DNA from: Oscarella lobularis
Lineage: Eukaryota > Porifera > Homoscleromorpha > Homosclerophorida > Oscarellidae
NCBI RefSeq assembly: GCF_947507565.1
Contig: NC_089178.1
Coordinates: 2,046,001 to 2,110,000 of the forward strand
Length of the DNA: 64,000 nt
Direction of reading: 5' to 3'
Below, piece by piece: positions 36,901 through 50,588 of the stretch (its first letter is position 1; each line of letters starts with the position of its first letter). The notes under the pieces are model-generated. The model worked only from the letters and a program-made list of their open reading frames with translations, did no database searches and was not told the DNA's origin. Both the position numbers and the translations under genes were made by a program.

Positions 36901-39900
36901 GTCTGTGGGGCGGTGGGTGGCCAGTGTAACTGCGGTCCTTCCGTTGGTGGCCGATCCTGCTCCAGCTGCGCGTACGGCTTTTTTGGATTTTCTGGCGGAC
37001 AGTGTCAAGGTACAGTACTTCATGGATTTCTGTTGTTCGTGATTGAACGAAGACTGTTCTCATTCTAGCGTGCAGCTGTTCGCAAATAGGATCCGCGTCA
37101 GATGAATGTGACGCTTTGACTGGGCGGTGCTCCTGCCGACAATTCACAACCGGCTTGAATTGTGACTCCTGCATCGCGAACTATTACAATTTGTCCGATT
37201 GTCGCGAGTGCGAATGTAACGCCACCTTTTCGGAATCGCTTCAGTGCTCAGAAGACGGAATCTGTTCCTGCAAAGTCGGGATCGACGGAGCGAAATGTTC
37301 CGGCGGTTGCTCGCTTGGCTTTTTTAACTTGAGCGACAGTGGCTGCACCGATTGCGGCTGCAATAGCATTAGCAGCAGCGGATGTGACCCAGTTACGGGC
37401 GAGTGCGTCTGTTATATTAATTGGACTGGGCCCAAATGCGAGAACTGTAGTGACAGCTACTTCAATGAAGCGGGAGAATGTCATAAGTGTTTTTGCTATG
37501 GGCATTCGACTGACTGTGAGTCAGCGGAGGGCTACGGGACGGAGACAATAGTGTCAAAAAGTAATTTTGATGTTGATCGGGACGGCTGGACGACCATTGG
37601 CGGTTTTCCTGTTGTCCATCCTGCTGACATTAGGTACGGCAGAAGTTTCGAACGCGTCTGTCTTATAAGCTTTTTTTCCTAGCGAGACTGGTGTTCCTCG
37701 AGTCGTTATCAAGAGCTTTCTTGCTGATTACTTTGTTGCGCCATTGAAATTCACCGGAAATCAACGTCTGGCCTATTTTCAGCATCTGAGTTTTGAGTTG
37801 GGGATATATCGAAGTTTCGTGCCGTCTACCGGACACTCGGAAGGTGACGTTGTCATCAAAGGGGTGGCGCTGCAGTATCCGATCACAGCTACAATTGATC
37901 CTCTTCCTCCAAGTGGAGACTTTCAATCATATTCAGTACAGTGCTTCCTTCATTTTCTATTTGAACTATTGGTGTTTTTATGTAGATTCAATTGATTGAG
38001 TCAAATTTTCGGTTGGGGAATGCAAGCGGAAGAGCGGTGACAATTGGAGAAATGTTTCTGACTCTACAAGACGTCGAATACCTTCGTATTCGAGCCAACT
38101 TTGATGAGGTAAGTAAGATCAGCCAGTCAGTGAGAAGAAGTCATTTGGACAATGTTTTTAGCCGCCCTTATACAGCGAAACGATGTTGGACAGCGTTGTA
38201 CTGCGTCGCGCTGTGCTATCCGTAAATGCAACAGAAACGAGCGTTGAGCAATGTCAATGTCCAATTGGATACGAAGGCCTGTCATGCGAAAGATGTCAGA
38301 ACGGCTATACGAGAGCAACCCCAAATGGAAACGAACTCGTTCAATGCGTTTTGTGCCAATGCAACGGGCACTCGGACCAGTGCGACGCCGATACGGGAGA
38401 ATGCTTCGATTGCAAGGACAACACAACGGGACTCGCTTGTGATCAGTGCTCATTAGGCTACTACGGCAACGCGACCGTAGCAAACGGTTGCCAGCGGTGT
38501 CCATGCTTAAGTATAGGCAGTTCAGTCGATACGAGTTGCTCTCTGAGCAGCGACGGGCTTCCAACGTGCGAGTCCTGCGCCAAAGGCTACACGGGACGGT
38601 TTTGTAACGCTTGCGCTGACGGCTTTTTTGTTGCGCCCGGAGGCGGGTGCCAGCCATGCGCGTGCAGCGACAAGGGCACCGGCTGCGATCCCGTGACGGG
38701 TATATGTTCGTGTATTGAGGGTTTTACGGGGCCAACTTGCGAGGAGTGCAGTCCCGGCTCGTTTGACTACTCCAGTGGGTGCCTCTCGTGTTTCTGCTAT
38801 GGACACGCGTCGGATTGTCGCTCGGCTAGCGGCTTCGAAGCAACTACCGTCTCTTCAGATTTTGAGGACGGGATGCCTAACGGTTGGCTAGCCATAGATG
38901 CGCTTGGAGCACCAACGGCTGCATCTGCTCAATTTTTCGCTGTGTAAGCTACTTTCACACATAAGAAGCAATAATAATTGATCTGCTTTGTGGACAGGAA
39001 TAGAAACTTTGCCCTGAAACCGGTGATTAATTTGGCGGAGTACTTTCGTCTTCCTCAAAAATACTTGGATGATAAAAGATTAGCATACAGACGACAGCTG
39101 TCGTTTGACTTGGCTTTGGAAAGTGGATCCGCGGTCAATACGACTTCTTCGGCCGGTGATGTCATCATAAAAGGAACGTCAATGAACCAGCCTATAGTAG
39201 CATCACTGAATAATATTCCCTCGCCGTTGCCCACCTTTACGACCTATTCCGTTAGTTATCTTTGCGATGAGCGTATCATTTAGTCTACGACGATGTTTCT
39301 GTAGATTTCACTGGTCGAGACTTCTTTTACAGTGAACAGCACATCTGGAAGAAACGTGACGACCTCGGAGTTCCTGGACGTCCTCTCAGACATTGAGTAT
39401 ATATACATACGAGCAAATTTCTTCCAGGTACGTATGCGCGTACTACGCACACATCATTTGGCTAAGGCGTTTTATTGAAAGGCTGGAGGAAAAACGGTTC
39501 TGGACAACGTAATATTGCACGTGGCCACGTTTACGGGAACGACGAACCTAACCGATGTCGAGAACTGCACGTGCGACGAAGGACACGCCGGTTTGTCGTG
39601 CGACGAATGCGAACCGGGCTATAAACGAGAAGTAGTCAACGGGACGACGAGCGATCGCTGCGTTCCCTGCCAGTGCAACGGCCACTCGAATCGATGCGAC
39701 GTTCTCACAGGCGTCTGTCTGAATTGCACGGACAACACGCACGGCGATTTCTGCGAGGCGTGTGCACCGGGTTTCTATGGGAACGCGACGCGAGGCGACG
39801 TCGACGATTGCAGCGCATGTCCCTGTCCGTTCGACGCGCCGCCTAACAAATTCAGCGCCACGTGCTATCTCGATCGCGTCAACGGCGAAGTCGTGTGCGA

Positions 39901-42900
39901 CGACTGTCGTCTCGGGCACGCCGGACTACGATGCGAAAGGTGCGCCGACGGGTACTACGGTCGACCGGACGTCGTCGATGGTAGCTGCCAGGTGTGCAAC
40001 TGCAGCGACAATGTCGATCTAACTCAAACGGGGAATTGCAATACGACGACCGGCCGTTGCCTCAAGTGCGTCAACAATACGGCCGGATTCTTTTGTGAGG
40101 AGTGCGCCGACGAATATTTTGGCGATCCGCTAGCAGATACGTGCCAGGGTACGCTGCATATGAAATAAACGCGGGGATGGTCGCGAGTCCTTTCCTTCTA
40201 TAGCGTGCGGTTGCAATCCTGTTGGTTCTACAACTGGCGTCTGCAACAAAACGAGCGGGATTTGCACGTGTCGTCCCAACGTCATTGGGGACAAGTGTGA
40301 TCAGTGCGCTCCTCTTCACTTTGGCTTCGACTCGGGAATGGGCTGCGCTGCGTGCGATTGCGATCCGATAGGATCATTTAATTCTACGTGTAATTTGGTC
40401 AGTTGCGACGTCAAGCGAACTGTTTCCTTTGATTTATTTTGACCGTTCTATTATATATAGGTGGACGGACAGTGTCATTGCAGGAATAACGTTGACCCGA
40501 CAAGCAGAACCTGCTCCTCGTGCCAAGACACCTTTTTCAATTTGACTTTGGCCGGCTGCCAAGGTGCGTAATCCATCGCGGTGAATTGAAAAGGAGATTC
40601 ATATTTACCGACTCTATACATAGCGTGCGTATGCAATGAAACCAACACCATCGATGGTTCTGGTTCTAGTTCCTGTGATAAAGTGACTGGGCAATGTCCG
40701 TGTCTCAACGGGATTAGTGGCGTATCCTGTTCCAATTGCGAGCCAGGCTTCTTTGGTATGAGAATGTAGATTGCAGTGACGTAGATGCGAGTGTTAATTT
40801 GTTTTCGTTCTAGGAAGTCCACCTGGTTGCCATGACTGCGGGCCCTGCTACGCGAACTGGACGAATACGATAAAAGATCTTTTGACAAAAATTCAAGATC
40901 AAGATGCTCGCGTCAAAACTCTCATAGCGACTCGCTACAGAAATCAAACGACGGAAGAACTGGCTTCCAACGTCACAACTCTGAGAAGCCTTCTGACAAC
41001 CATCATGACTAATTTTGACGATAACACGACTCTTTTGTCCGTCAACGTGAGCCAGCTGTCCGACAGATTGACACAGGTTTGCGAAATTGTTGTTCACTGT
41101 CTAATTTTTTTACGTCTTTTTGCGTACAGATTGAGAACGAATTTAACTCTCACAGCGAAAGAGTCGACAGAATCGAAGCGAAACTCGACGAAGCCGAGAC
41201 GAAGTTAAATCAAACTGGAGATTTCAATGGCACAGTCGAAGTCGCGGCTGGCGTCAATCGAAATAGCACTCAGTTGACGACCGAGGCAAACCTCTTGGAC
41301 GCGAGAGCCGATGACGTTTCATCTCGAGCGCAGGCACTAGCGAATGAGATAGAGGCGAAAAGTGACGAAGTCAACGCGTTCGAGAGCGAGAGCCGCAGCG
41401 CCGAACAGCTCGTCCAAACCGGCTTGCGACGAGCAGAAAAGGCGAAAAATGATACGGATTGGGTCAATAACGCGGCGACGACGTTCGACGTCATTCACGG
41501 AAACAACAGTCGACGCTTGACGGCTCTCGAAGCGCAGAGAAACTCGCTCAGTTCGAGTCTCAGAGATTATCTTGTCAGAGGAAGCGCGGCTGTCGAACAG
41601 GCTCTAGCGGCTAACGTGACGGCGTTTGCCGCCGTCAGTGAAGCACGAATGAAAAACGAAATTGCTGCCGAAGAGAAAATGACGGCAGACGAGCTTTTGT
41701 GGAACGTTACAGCACCTGCAGAACTAGCTGATAAATTGTACAATGATTCGGCGGCACTCAATGTGCGTAAAAGCGTCGTTTCGTCGGGTCTTTTTTTTGT
41801 CTAATTCGGATTTTTAGAGTTCTTCGTTTGAAACAAAAACGACGACCGAGAATGTTTCGACGAATGTCCGCAGTGCTATGAGCAGGCTGGGCAGCGTCGA
41901 GGCGTCGTTAGAACGGACAAAGGAAACGGCAAATGCGACGCGCTCGCTGACCGCTCCGTCCGTTTCTACTGTCGAAAGTGTAGCGAAAATGATCAACGAA
42001 ACGATCGTACCGGAGGCGGAAATCAACGCGACGATCAGCCAGTCACGCCAGAGTAAAGACGACGCGCTGAGCATCTTGTCTGTCGCCCAGAGAGCTAGGT
42101 AAAGATGAAGAGTCGCTTGGAAGCGTTCTGAACCGCATTGCTTTATGCGTTTGTAGCAATTTGAGTGCTCAGGCGTCGGATCTCGTGCAAACCATTGAAA
42201 CGGATCTGGCCGACGCGTCTTCGGCTCGCGATCGAGCTACGTCGAATCTGGATACGACTGAATTTGAGACGATTGAATTTGAGACGAGCTCTCTAGTAGT
42301 TGCTTTGGACAAGGTGGGTAAAGTCGACGCACGCAGAGCACCCAAAGACGGCACTGGCTTTGTTGCAGGTTCAAGAGGATTCAACTGATGCGAGCGCGAC
42401 TTCTGCAGAAGCCGTGCTCATAGCTCAAGCGGCGCAAAGAAGCGTCGACGCAACAAGAAGTTGCAGAAACGACGGTCTGGCCGTTCTTCAGCAAACCGTC
42501 CAAAAGGCGATGAACGCTTGCCTTGTGACGGGCCCAGCTGCTTTATCTGTACGTACATTTTTCCTTTCGCACTCTGTCTAACTTCGCCTCATGTGTTAGA
42601 ACGCTCGATCGGTTGCAAGGCAAGTTGCTGCTGTTAACGAAAGCCAGGCCACCGAGGCGTCTGCTGCAGACAGTTCTACTGCTAGCAGTCTTAAAATGAA
42701 AGCTGAAGACGTACACGCATCGGCGGCGAATGCAACCCAGATCGAAATGCTGAAAGGTCAAGATTACGACAGAAAGGAGAATCTATTTCATCTTTTCTCT
42801 TAGATTTGCTCGCCGAGTTTGTAGATCAAAAACGGCTACTAGAAGAGCAGCGCTCTAAAGCGGCTGCTCATGAACAAACAGTCACTGACTTGCTCGATAA

Positions 42901-42925
42901 GATAAGTACCCAATGCTCGCCGTAG
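33934..42925 (+). CDS. Laminin C: LN-LE-LF-LE-L4-LE-L4-LE-coiled coil
   Basis: Secreted matrix chain with many short introns. Signal peptide [22 protein letters not shown] domain to about 34780 ([12 protein letters not shown]). Five LE repeats. LF domain about 36080-36830, starting [20 protein letters not shown] repeats. First L4 about 37500-38250 within a split LE ([10 protein letters not shown] ... [12 protein letters not shown]), three LE repeats, second L4 about 38810-39560 ([10 protein letters not shown] ... [12 protein letters not shown]). Then one standard six-LE block ([50 protein letters not shown]). The coiled coil runs from about 40850 to the stop, ending ISTQCSP with a near-terminal Cys. 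Two L4 domains is the alpha-chain plan, LF is the beta-chain mark, and the ending without LG domains is beta/gamma-like. The longest intron is about 35233-35537. Confidence 0.92.
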
Positions 42926-43588
42926 AAAACGGCCGGCTTCGACGTAGCTGTAATAGTTCAGTTTTAGTAGGGTTACTATTGTCTTCTTGACTGCTGCGAG
43001 TTGCATGCAGCATGATTTGGATAAATATTTGATTGACGAACACGATCTTCGGCCAGCGCGCGCTCGTCGTCAGAGGGACTGATGATATGCATGTTTTGAC
43101 AGTGACACCTCATTGACACGACTCGGGCATGCTCAGTTTCTTTGCTTACAGAACGCATACCACGGCGAACAAAGACGAAGCCACTCGCTCTGAACGATCT
43201 TCGTGGATGAACCGTCCTTGCGGACTCAAATATTTCTTCTCGCTTCGTCTCGTCGTCTTCAAGACCGAAGAAGATGAAGATTCCCCGGAATCCCACCGTG
43301 ACGTTTCCGTGTCACTTCACGGAAACTTAGCGGACGATCTCCTCTCGTGAAAGGGCGCGAACGCGATCGTGATTCGTCGATGCGTTGCGTCGTTTTTCGC
43401 GAGAAGCGACATCGTAATATCATGAACTGCAGTACAACTTGGCTTAATTCCCCCGTCGTTCGCCTCGCAGCGACGACGGAAAGCCAAGAAATCAATCCTA
43501 TGTGTGTTCTCTCACACTACCCGTACTTATAGACCCCGGGGACAGTAGCGTAGTTCCACGTCGCGCAATTGCTAACCGTCTCGTCTAG
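42926..43588. other. Gap before laminin D; 5' end of that gene not found
   Basis: 663 bp that should hold the laminin C 3' flank and the first exon(s) of laminin D. Candidate frames (43129-43350 and 43378-43530) lack a signal peptide and LN-like residues. An LN domain (about 720 bp coding) would not fit. A short first exon with a signal peptide could have been missed. Confidence 0.5.
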
Positions 43589-46500
43589 AATGCTCCTTTT
43601 GTGATTCTATTGGTACACAAGCGTGTAACGCGACTGGCTGCATCTGTCACCCAAACGTCGAAGGCGAATTTTGTCAGAACTGTACGTGCGGATTCGGACA
43701 GATCGGGGGGGAGGCAGGATGCGAACGTAGGAGACCATAGTTCCCGTGCCCCGCCTTTCCTTTAGGCATATGTTTATTCAGTGTGCGACTGTGACACGAA
43801 CGGCACGATAGCGTGTACGGGAGGCCCGACGTGCGGTGCAGATCGAGTCGTTTGCGATCAAATCTCGGGTGAGTGCGCCTGCAAGACCAACGTTATGGGT
43901 CCGCGGTGCGACACGTGCAAGGTACGACGCGACGTCATCGGACGTTTGGCGAGGGGCGTTTCCGTCACGTGTTCTTTTACACTAGGCTGGATTCCACAGT
44001 CTGTCGTGCTCGAATAGCGACGGTTGCACGGCGTGCGACTGTCCGACGCTGACGACTTCATCGTCGATATGCGACGTCGATACGGGAGCTTGCTCGTGCC
44101 TGCCCGGACTCAATGGATCGCGATGCAACGAAATCCTGCCCGGTTTTTACGTTCCTGGCATAGAGGGAATCATTTACGAGGGAGAATTTGCTACTCTATC
44201 GGTAAGAAATTGCCGCTTCTGCTCGCAATGGCTGATTTGTGGCGCTAGGGAGCCGAAATTGAAGTTAATTCTTCTTCGCCGTTTACCGGAAGCGGTTGCG
44301 CGCGATTCGGCGATGTTGGCGATAATGCAGTATTTGAAATTCCGGTGCCTAGTCGAACTATTCGCTATCGTCTCGTCCTTCGCTATTCCGTATGAATTTT
44401 TTTGAAATTCTTACTTTTTGGATGTTTATTCTTTGGGGATAGGCCGCTGCTGATACCGGCGAAGTTGAAGTTACTGTAACAAGATCAGGAAGTGGCAACT
44501 ATTCGTGCCCCTCAGGCGATTCTGTCAGCGGACAGAACGTGTTGGATACTTCATTCACACTTGTAGCATCCAGTGATTTCATTGAAGTCCAAGCTGCTGG
44601 GACTTGCCTTCAAGCAAGCGATACAATCACTGTTACTGTGTCTCATTTGACAGCACCCGCCAATTGGTGTTTGGACTCCGTAAGTTTCGCATTTCGTTTA
44701 CCGGTAGTAGAATAATCCGAACTGTCAATAGGTCGTATTGATTCCATTGCAAGCTGACATCCAGGACGTTATAATTGCTTCGTCAGAAGTCGCCTTGGCT
44801 GTGTTTTCATTCTCGGGCTGCTACACCCCTAGAACCACCGAGATAACTGCGCCCACGGGTAACTGCCTGCAGTTCTCTATTGAAGTAACTGCTTGGTTGT
44901 TTGGGGGAGCTATCGGTGAGACAACTTAGATTTCCCTCTGCTGTGAATCGTCAACGTTTACGCGTAGAATGTGGCTGCTCTCCGAATGGAACTGACCCTA
45001 CTTCCATTGGAGAATGTGAGCCGTTCAGTGGCGCGTGCACCTGCAAGAGCAACGTTTTACCGGGAGGAAAATGTGACACGTGCAAGGTACGGGAAGATGC
45101 TCTGTAGTTAGTTGTTATACGAGTTTATTTGCTGGGCTTTAGGATGACTTTTTTGGATTGAGCACCAGTTTAGCGGCTGGCTGTCAAGCCTGTCCGTGTT
45201 TGAGTATCACATCAACGTCTTCAGTTTGCAACAAAGAGTCTGGTCAGTGCTCGTGCAAAAGCGGATTGACAGGCCAAGCGTGTGATCAAGTCATGTCTGG
45301 ATATTTTGTGCACAATTTGGAAGGCGTCTACTATGAAGGAGAAGACGCTCAGCTAATGGTGCTTCTGTTTCTAGGCATTTATTGATTCCGTGCTAGTTCT
45401 TTTTTTTATGTGACAAGGGTCCCAAAGCGGTCACTCCTTCCGACTCGTCAATGCTGTCTGGCCGTGCGTGCGCCCAGTTCAAGGCTGTTGGAGACAAAGC
45501 GACGATAAGGCTTCAAGTTCCACTTCAAACGATTCGCTATCGCCTTCGTATGCGCTATACGGTAAGTCAATGGCATTTCATACGTTGATATGTACTATGT
45601 GCTGGAATAGGCCGATGCAGACACTGGAAACGTTGATTTTACTTTGACGAGAGAGGGAAACAGCAACTACTCTTGCGGTGCGACTTCAGTCAGTGGACAA
45701 GATTTATTTGAAAACGAATTTACCCTAACTTCTACTGCTATCGATGTCATTGACGTCGCACCTGACCTCTGCCTTGAAGCCAATGACACAGTTATTCTCA
45801 CGGTTACGCAAACAGGCCCACCTCCAGATTGGTGTCTAGATGCGGTATTTTATTATTCATTTTCAAACGTACCCATAGTAACTGAAATTGATTTAGGCGC
45901 TCTTGATGCCGTTGGAATCAGAATTCGGAAGTGATGTTAGAAACGGTGAGATCTTCGTTTTTCCTGGTTGCTATACCGACAGACTCGCTGAGCTGGGTCC
46001 GCCAAGTAATCCTGTATGTGAACCATTCGCTGTTCGAGCAGCTGGTTGGCTATTTGACGGAGGATCCGGTACAGCATCTCCATATCAGATAAAGTTACTT
46101 GACGTTGATCTTTTTCTAGAATGTGATTGCAGTGCAGATGGAGCAAACAATTCTGCCGTCTGTCAGATGTTCGGCGGACAGTGTGACTGCTTTGAGCGCG
46201 TCAACGGGAGAACGTGTTCGCGTTGCGAATACCAATTCTTTAATCTCAGCTCGGGAATGGGATGCGAGGGTGAGTTCAACGTGATTCACTGCTACGGTTA
46301 CGTCGAAGGTTTGATCTGCAGCTTGCAATTGTTTTGAAAATGGAACCAATTCTGATTCGTGCTTGGAATGCAATCAGCTTGACGGGACGTGCGAGTGCAA
46401 GGCGAACGTGGAGCCAGGCGGCAAATGCACAACTTGCAAAGTAGATAACGACTTCGTCGTAAAATGAACGAGATGTAACGCGTGAATGTGAATTTCTAGG

Positions 46501-49500
46501 ATGAATTCTTTGGATTGCGTGGCGATGATCCCAACGGCTGCACGGCGTGCGGTTGTTCACTTTTGACGGCAACGAGTCTGACTTGCGACAAGGAAACGGG
46601 ACAATGTCCTTGCATTGATGGACTGCAAGGCCGAACGTGCACCGAAATCAAGCCAGGATTTTACGTACCCAACTTGGAAGGGATTATTTATGAAGGGGAA
46701 GACGCTCAGCTAATGGTGGGTCGGGTCTTTTCTCCCTGTCCACTGTCTCACGTTTTTTTCTCAGGGTCCCAAAGCTGTCTCTCCCGTCGACTCGTCAATG
46801 CTGTCTGGCAGTGCGTGCGCCCATTTCATGGCTGTTGAAGACAAAGCGACGATAAGGCTTCAAGTTCCACTTCAAACGATTCTCTATAGTCTTCGTATGC
46901 GCTATACGGTAAGGCAATGGCATTTCATACGTCGATACCGTACTATGTGCTGGAATAGGCCGATGCGGACACTGGAATCGTTGATTTTACTGTGACGAGA
47001 GAGGGAAACAGCAACTACTCTTGCGGTGCGACTTCAATCAGCGGACAAAATTTAGTTGAAAACGCATTTACCCTAACTGCTACTGAGGCTGATGTCATTG
47101 AGGTCGCAACTGACCTTTGCCTTGAAGCCAATGACACAATCATTCTCACTGTTACGCAAACAGGCACACCTTCAGATTGGTGTCTAGATGCGGTATTTTA
47201 TTATTCATTTTCAAACGTACACGTGATGAGTGAGATTGATAGGCGCTCTTGATGCCGTTGCAATCAGAATTCGGAAGCGATGTTAAAAACGATGACGTCT
47301 TCGTTTTTCCTAGTTGCTATACCGACAGACTCACTGAGCTGGGTCCACCAAGTAATCCGGCATGTGAACCCTTCACTGTCCGTGCAGCGGGTTGGCTATT
47401 TGACGGAGCATTTGGTAAAACAATACTCTTACCTAGAAAGGCTTTATAAAATCGCTGTCCTGCAGAATGTAACTGTGATTCCGTCGGAGCAAACAATTCC
47501 AACTTGTGCCAAGCATTCGGCGGTCAGTGTGACTGTGCTGATAGCGTTATTGGGCGAACGTGTTCAGAGTGTGGCTACAAATCATTCAACTTGACCAGCT
47601 CGGGCTGCCAAGGTTCATAAAGACATTTAATTAACAAAAGGATTTTAAGTACGCTTGTTTTTTTGTGTAGCCTGTGATTGCGTCGAAGTGGGAACCAATC
47701 CGTCGTGCCCTTGTGACTCGACAGCCGGCGAGTGCCTATGCAAGGATAATTTCACTGGAGAAAGATGCCATTTGTGCAAGTCGGGTTTCAAGCGGGAAGT
47801 GGTAAATGGCAACGAATCGATTCCGTGCGTTCCTTGCGAGTGTAACGGGCATTCGTCCGTTTGCCATCCGTTGACGGGCGTTTGCATGAACTGCTCGAAT
47901 AACACTATCGGCGATTTCTGTGAAGAGTGCGAAGACGGATTCTTCGGTGATGCCACGTCTGGCGGTTCTTGCCAGGCGTGCATGTGCAATCACCCCCTTG
48001 GATCGAACAGCACCGTTTGCGACAAGGTAGAATTACCTCATTTGTTTAATTAATTAAAACTGTGCTAATGCCGATTTATGTGTGCAGATGTCTGGTGACT
48101 GTACGTGCAATACTGGATTTGTTGGCCGAGTCTGTGACGCTTGCGGAGACGGCTTCTATGATCCGTCTAGCGGTTGCCCGGGTAAGACTTAAACGAACAG
48201 TCAGCGTTCGTTGTATATTAAAAAACGGTTTTAGCCTGCAATTGCACGACGGATAACACCAAAAACATGTCGAACGTTTGCAATAAAATACACGGCCAGT
48301 GTCCATGCGTAGATGGAGTTGCCGGACGCACGTGTGACGTTTGCAGACCCGGCTTCATAGGTAAGACAAATAGAAGAGCTGGTGGACGCTTCTGGAACGA
48401 TATTTTGACATATAGGCTCGCCTCCGAATTGTACTGACTGTGGACAGTGTTTCTCCAATTGGACTGCTCTCATTGACAAACTTCTGTGCAAACTCGAGAA
48501 TCTCTCCAGCAACTACGACATGCTCGTTTTTAACTTTTTCAACGTTGATCTCAAACTGCAGGACTTTGTTCAGTGCGTCAAGTCGAAACTCTTCGCCACG
48601 GTGGAAAACGTCGAAGCGTGTCTTAGCATGATGTACGACGGCAGAACTCTACAGGATATAGCCGATGATTTGCAAGACTTGCAAACAAATCTTACGTCTT
48701 TGCACGATCGACTGACAGCCGCTTGCGACGCGCTAAACGCAAACGAAACCTACATCAAAATGCAATTGGAGCAGTTGAACGAAACTCGACTTTCACTCGA
48801 AGCGGAGACGTCCAGACTAAGTGCCTTTTTCGATGACATTGAACGACAGCTGAACGAGACAGACGCTCAACTGGAACAAACGAGATCGTTCAACGGCACA
48901 GTGAAACTGTCCAACGGAATGTACACGGACGCCGACAAGTTGTCGGCAATGGCGACATCGCTAAACGACAGCGCGACGACAGTTCGAGACGAGGCGGCGA
49001 ATTATCTCGCCATGGCTATGACTGAAAAGGAGTCGGTTACTGCGGCGGAGACGAAAGCGCTGCAAGCTCAGGCTACAGTGGAAGCGGCCGTTCAGAAGGC
49101 GGAACACGCTGTCAATTTAACAGCTATGGCAGAAGCGACGAAAAAAGCGTTTGAAGACCTTCATGCGAATAATACGGCGAAACTGAACGAGTTGGAAGAT
49201 GATCGTGACGACGTGAAGGCCATGTTGGAGATGTACTTGGAAAGAGCTCAGAATGCCACCAAAAAGGCGACGATGGCGAATGACACGGCTGAACAAGCGG
49301 GAATAAAAACCCAGGACAAGTATATGGCTGCAATGGCGGACAGAAATCTTGCTGATAGTCTGAAGGAAAACGCAAGTGTGGCGCTTAACCGGAGTCGCGA
49401 TCTTTATGACGGTGCAACAGCGGAAGCTGTAAGGAAGCGCTCTTGTGATTTGCGTTGTCTCACGATTTATTTTAATTTAGGATTCGGCACGAGCTGCGTA

Positions 49501-50588
49501 TGAAAAGGCGAATTCTACTCTGGCGGACGTTCGGGACGCTAAGGAGAAATTGGAGTCGTCCGTTGCTGATGTGATGGAAGCGGAGCGCACGGCAAACGCT
49601 ACTCTCGACGTGACGCTACCGCCTGTGGAGACAATCAGGACGCTTTCGAGACAAATAAACGAGACCATTGTACCCGAAATGGATATTATAGCGGTGGAGA
49701 AAGATGCGAACGCGTCGCTTGCTAAAGCTCGACGTGTCCAGCGCTTAGCCACTCATGCTAGGTACGTCGTTTTTTTTGGGAGAAGGTGTGAATAGTCAGT
49801 GTATTTTTCTCTGCAGTGAAGTAAGCCAAGACGCTGCTGATTTGGTGCAGGATGTGGAAACGACTATAAGGGAAGAGTCAGACAAGCGCGTGTCTGCAGA
49901 ACAACTACTGAATGCTACGAAGGACGAAATTGATAGCGCCAAAGCGCTCCTAATGGATGTGCGTGATTGATAGAGTTTAGATCCGCTGGCTGATTCGAAT
50001 GCACTGTTGTGATGCTTCTAGATTGACCACTACGCCGATCGAGTTCACGAAATCAGCACGGAGTCAAAGGCAATCGGAGCAGCGGCGTTGGACACGCTGA
50101 CGGAGGCGGAGGATTGCCGACAAGATGCTATTGGGACTCTGAACAGCGCTTTAGCCGCAGCCTCTGCGGCTTGCGATCTCACAACTGAAATAAATCGGGT
50201 ATTGCACGCATTTCCTCCCTCATTCTGATAGATTTATGGCGCTTTCTATGTATACAGAATTTGTCATCTCTCACCAGTGGTTTGTTGGCTCTAAGGGATT
50301 CTGATGCCGTCAGAGATGCCGATATCGACAAAAATAAAGCCGATGATCTTCTTAGGCAAGCTCAAGATCATCATAACGCGGTTTCTGCAATAGATATATC
50401 TACACTGATGGGTATTTTTGTCTTTCTACTACTGCATTACTTATCTCTCCGTGCGTGTAGATTTATTGAACACTGTGATGCAGCAAAAGGAACGTCTTAC
50501 TAGTCAGGAGGAATCCGTGTTGGACATTGAGAACAGAATCAACACACTTCAGCGTCTGGCAGAAGAGCAGTGCTCCGATCTTGTTTAG
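43589..50588 (+). CDS. Laminin D: (LE-LF)x3-LE-coiled coil, no LN seen (5' end unresolved)
   Basis: The first recognisable exon begins after GTCTAG at 43589 with an LE repeat (CDSIGTQACNATGC). Three LF (IV type B) domains follow, each preceded by LE repeats. They span about 44150-44920 (GFYVPGIEGIIYEGEFATLS), 45300-46080 (GYFVHNLEGVYYEGEDAQLM) and 46650-47415 (GFYVPNLEGIIYEGEDAQLM). Then come LE repeats, one with the SGFKREVVNGNESIPC ending normally seen just after an L4 domain, though no L4 is present. The coiled coil runs from about 48440 (CGQCFSNW) to TAG at 50586-50588, ending LAEEQCSDLV. LF2 and LF3 are recent duplicates. Domain content is beta-like but with LF tripled and LN missing. 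Confidence 0.87.
44968..47464 (+). repeat. Tandem LE-LF block duplication inside laminin D
   Basis: The stretch coding LE repeats plus LF2 recurs about 1,350 bp downstream for LF3 (45644 against 46992, 45903 against 47249), introns included. Long runs are identical, such as the codons for TREGNSNYSCGATS and LCLEANDT. LF1 is related but clearly older. Intron similarity shows a genomic duplication rather than convergence. Confidence 0.88.

Noticed and set aside
43129-43530. Candidate first exon of laminin D
   Set aside because: The two frames lack a hydrophobic leader and LN-like residues, and no splice donor clearly joins them to the exon at 43589.
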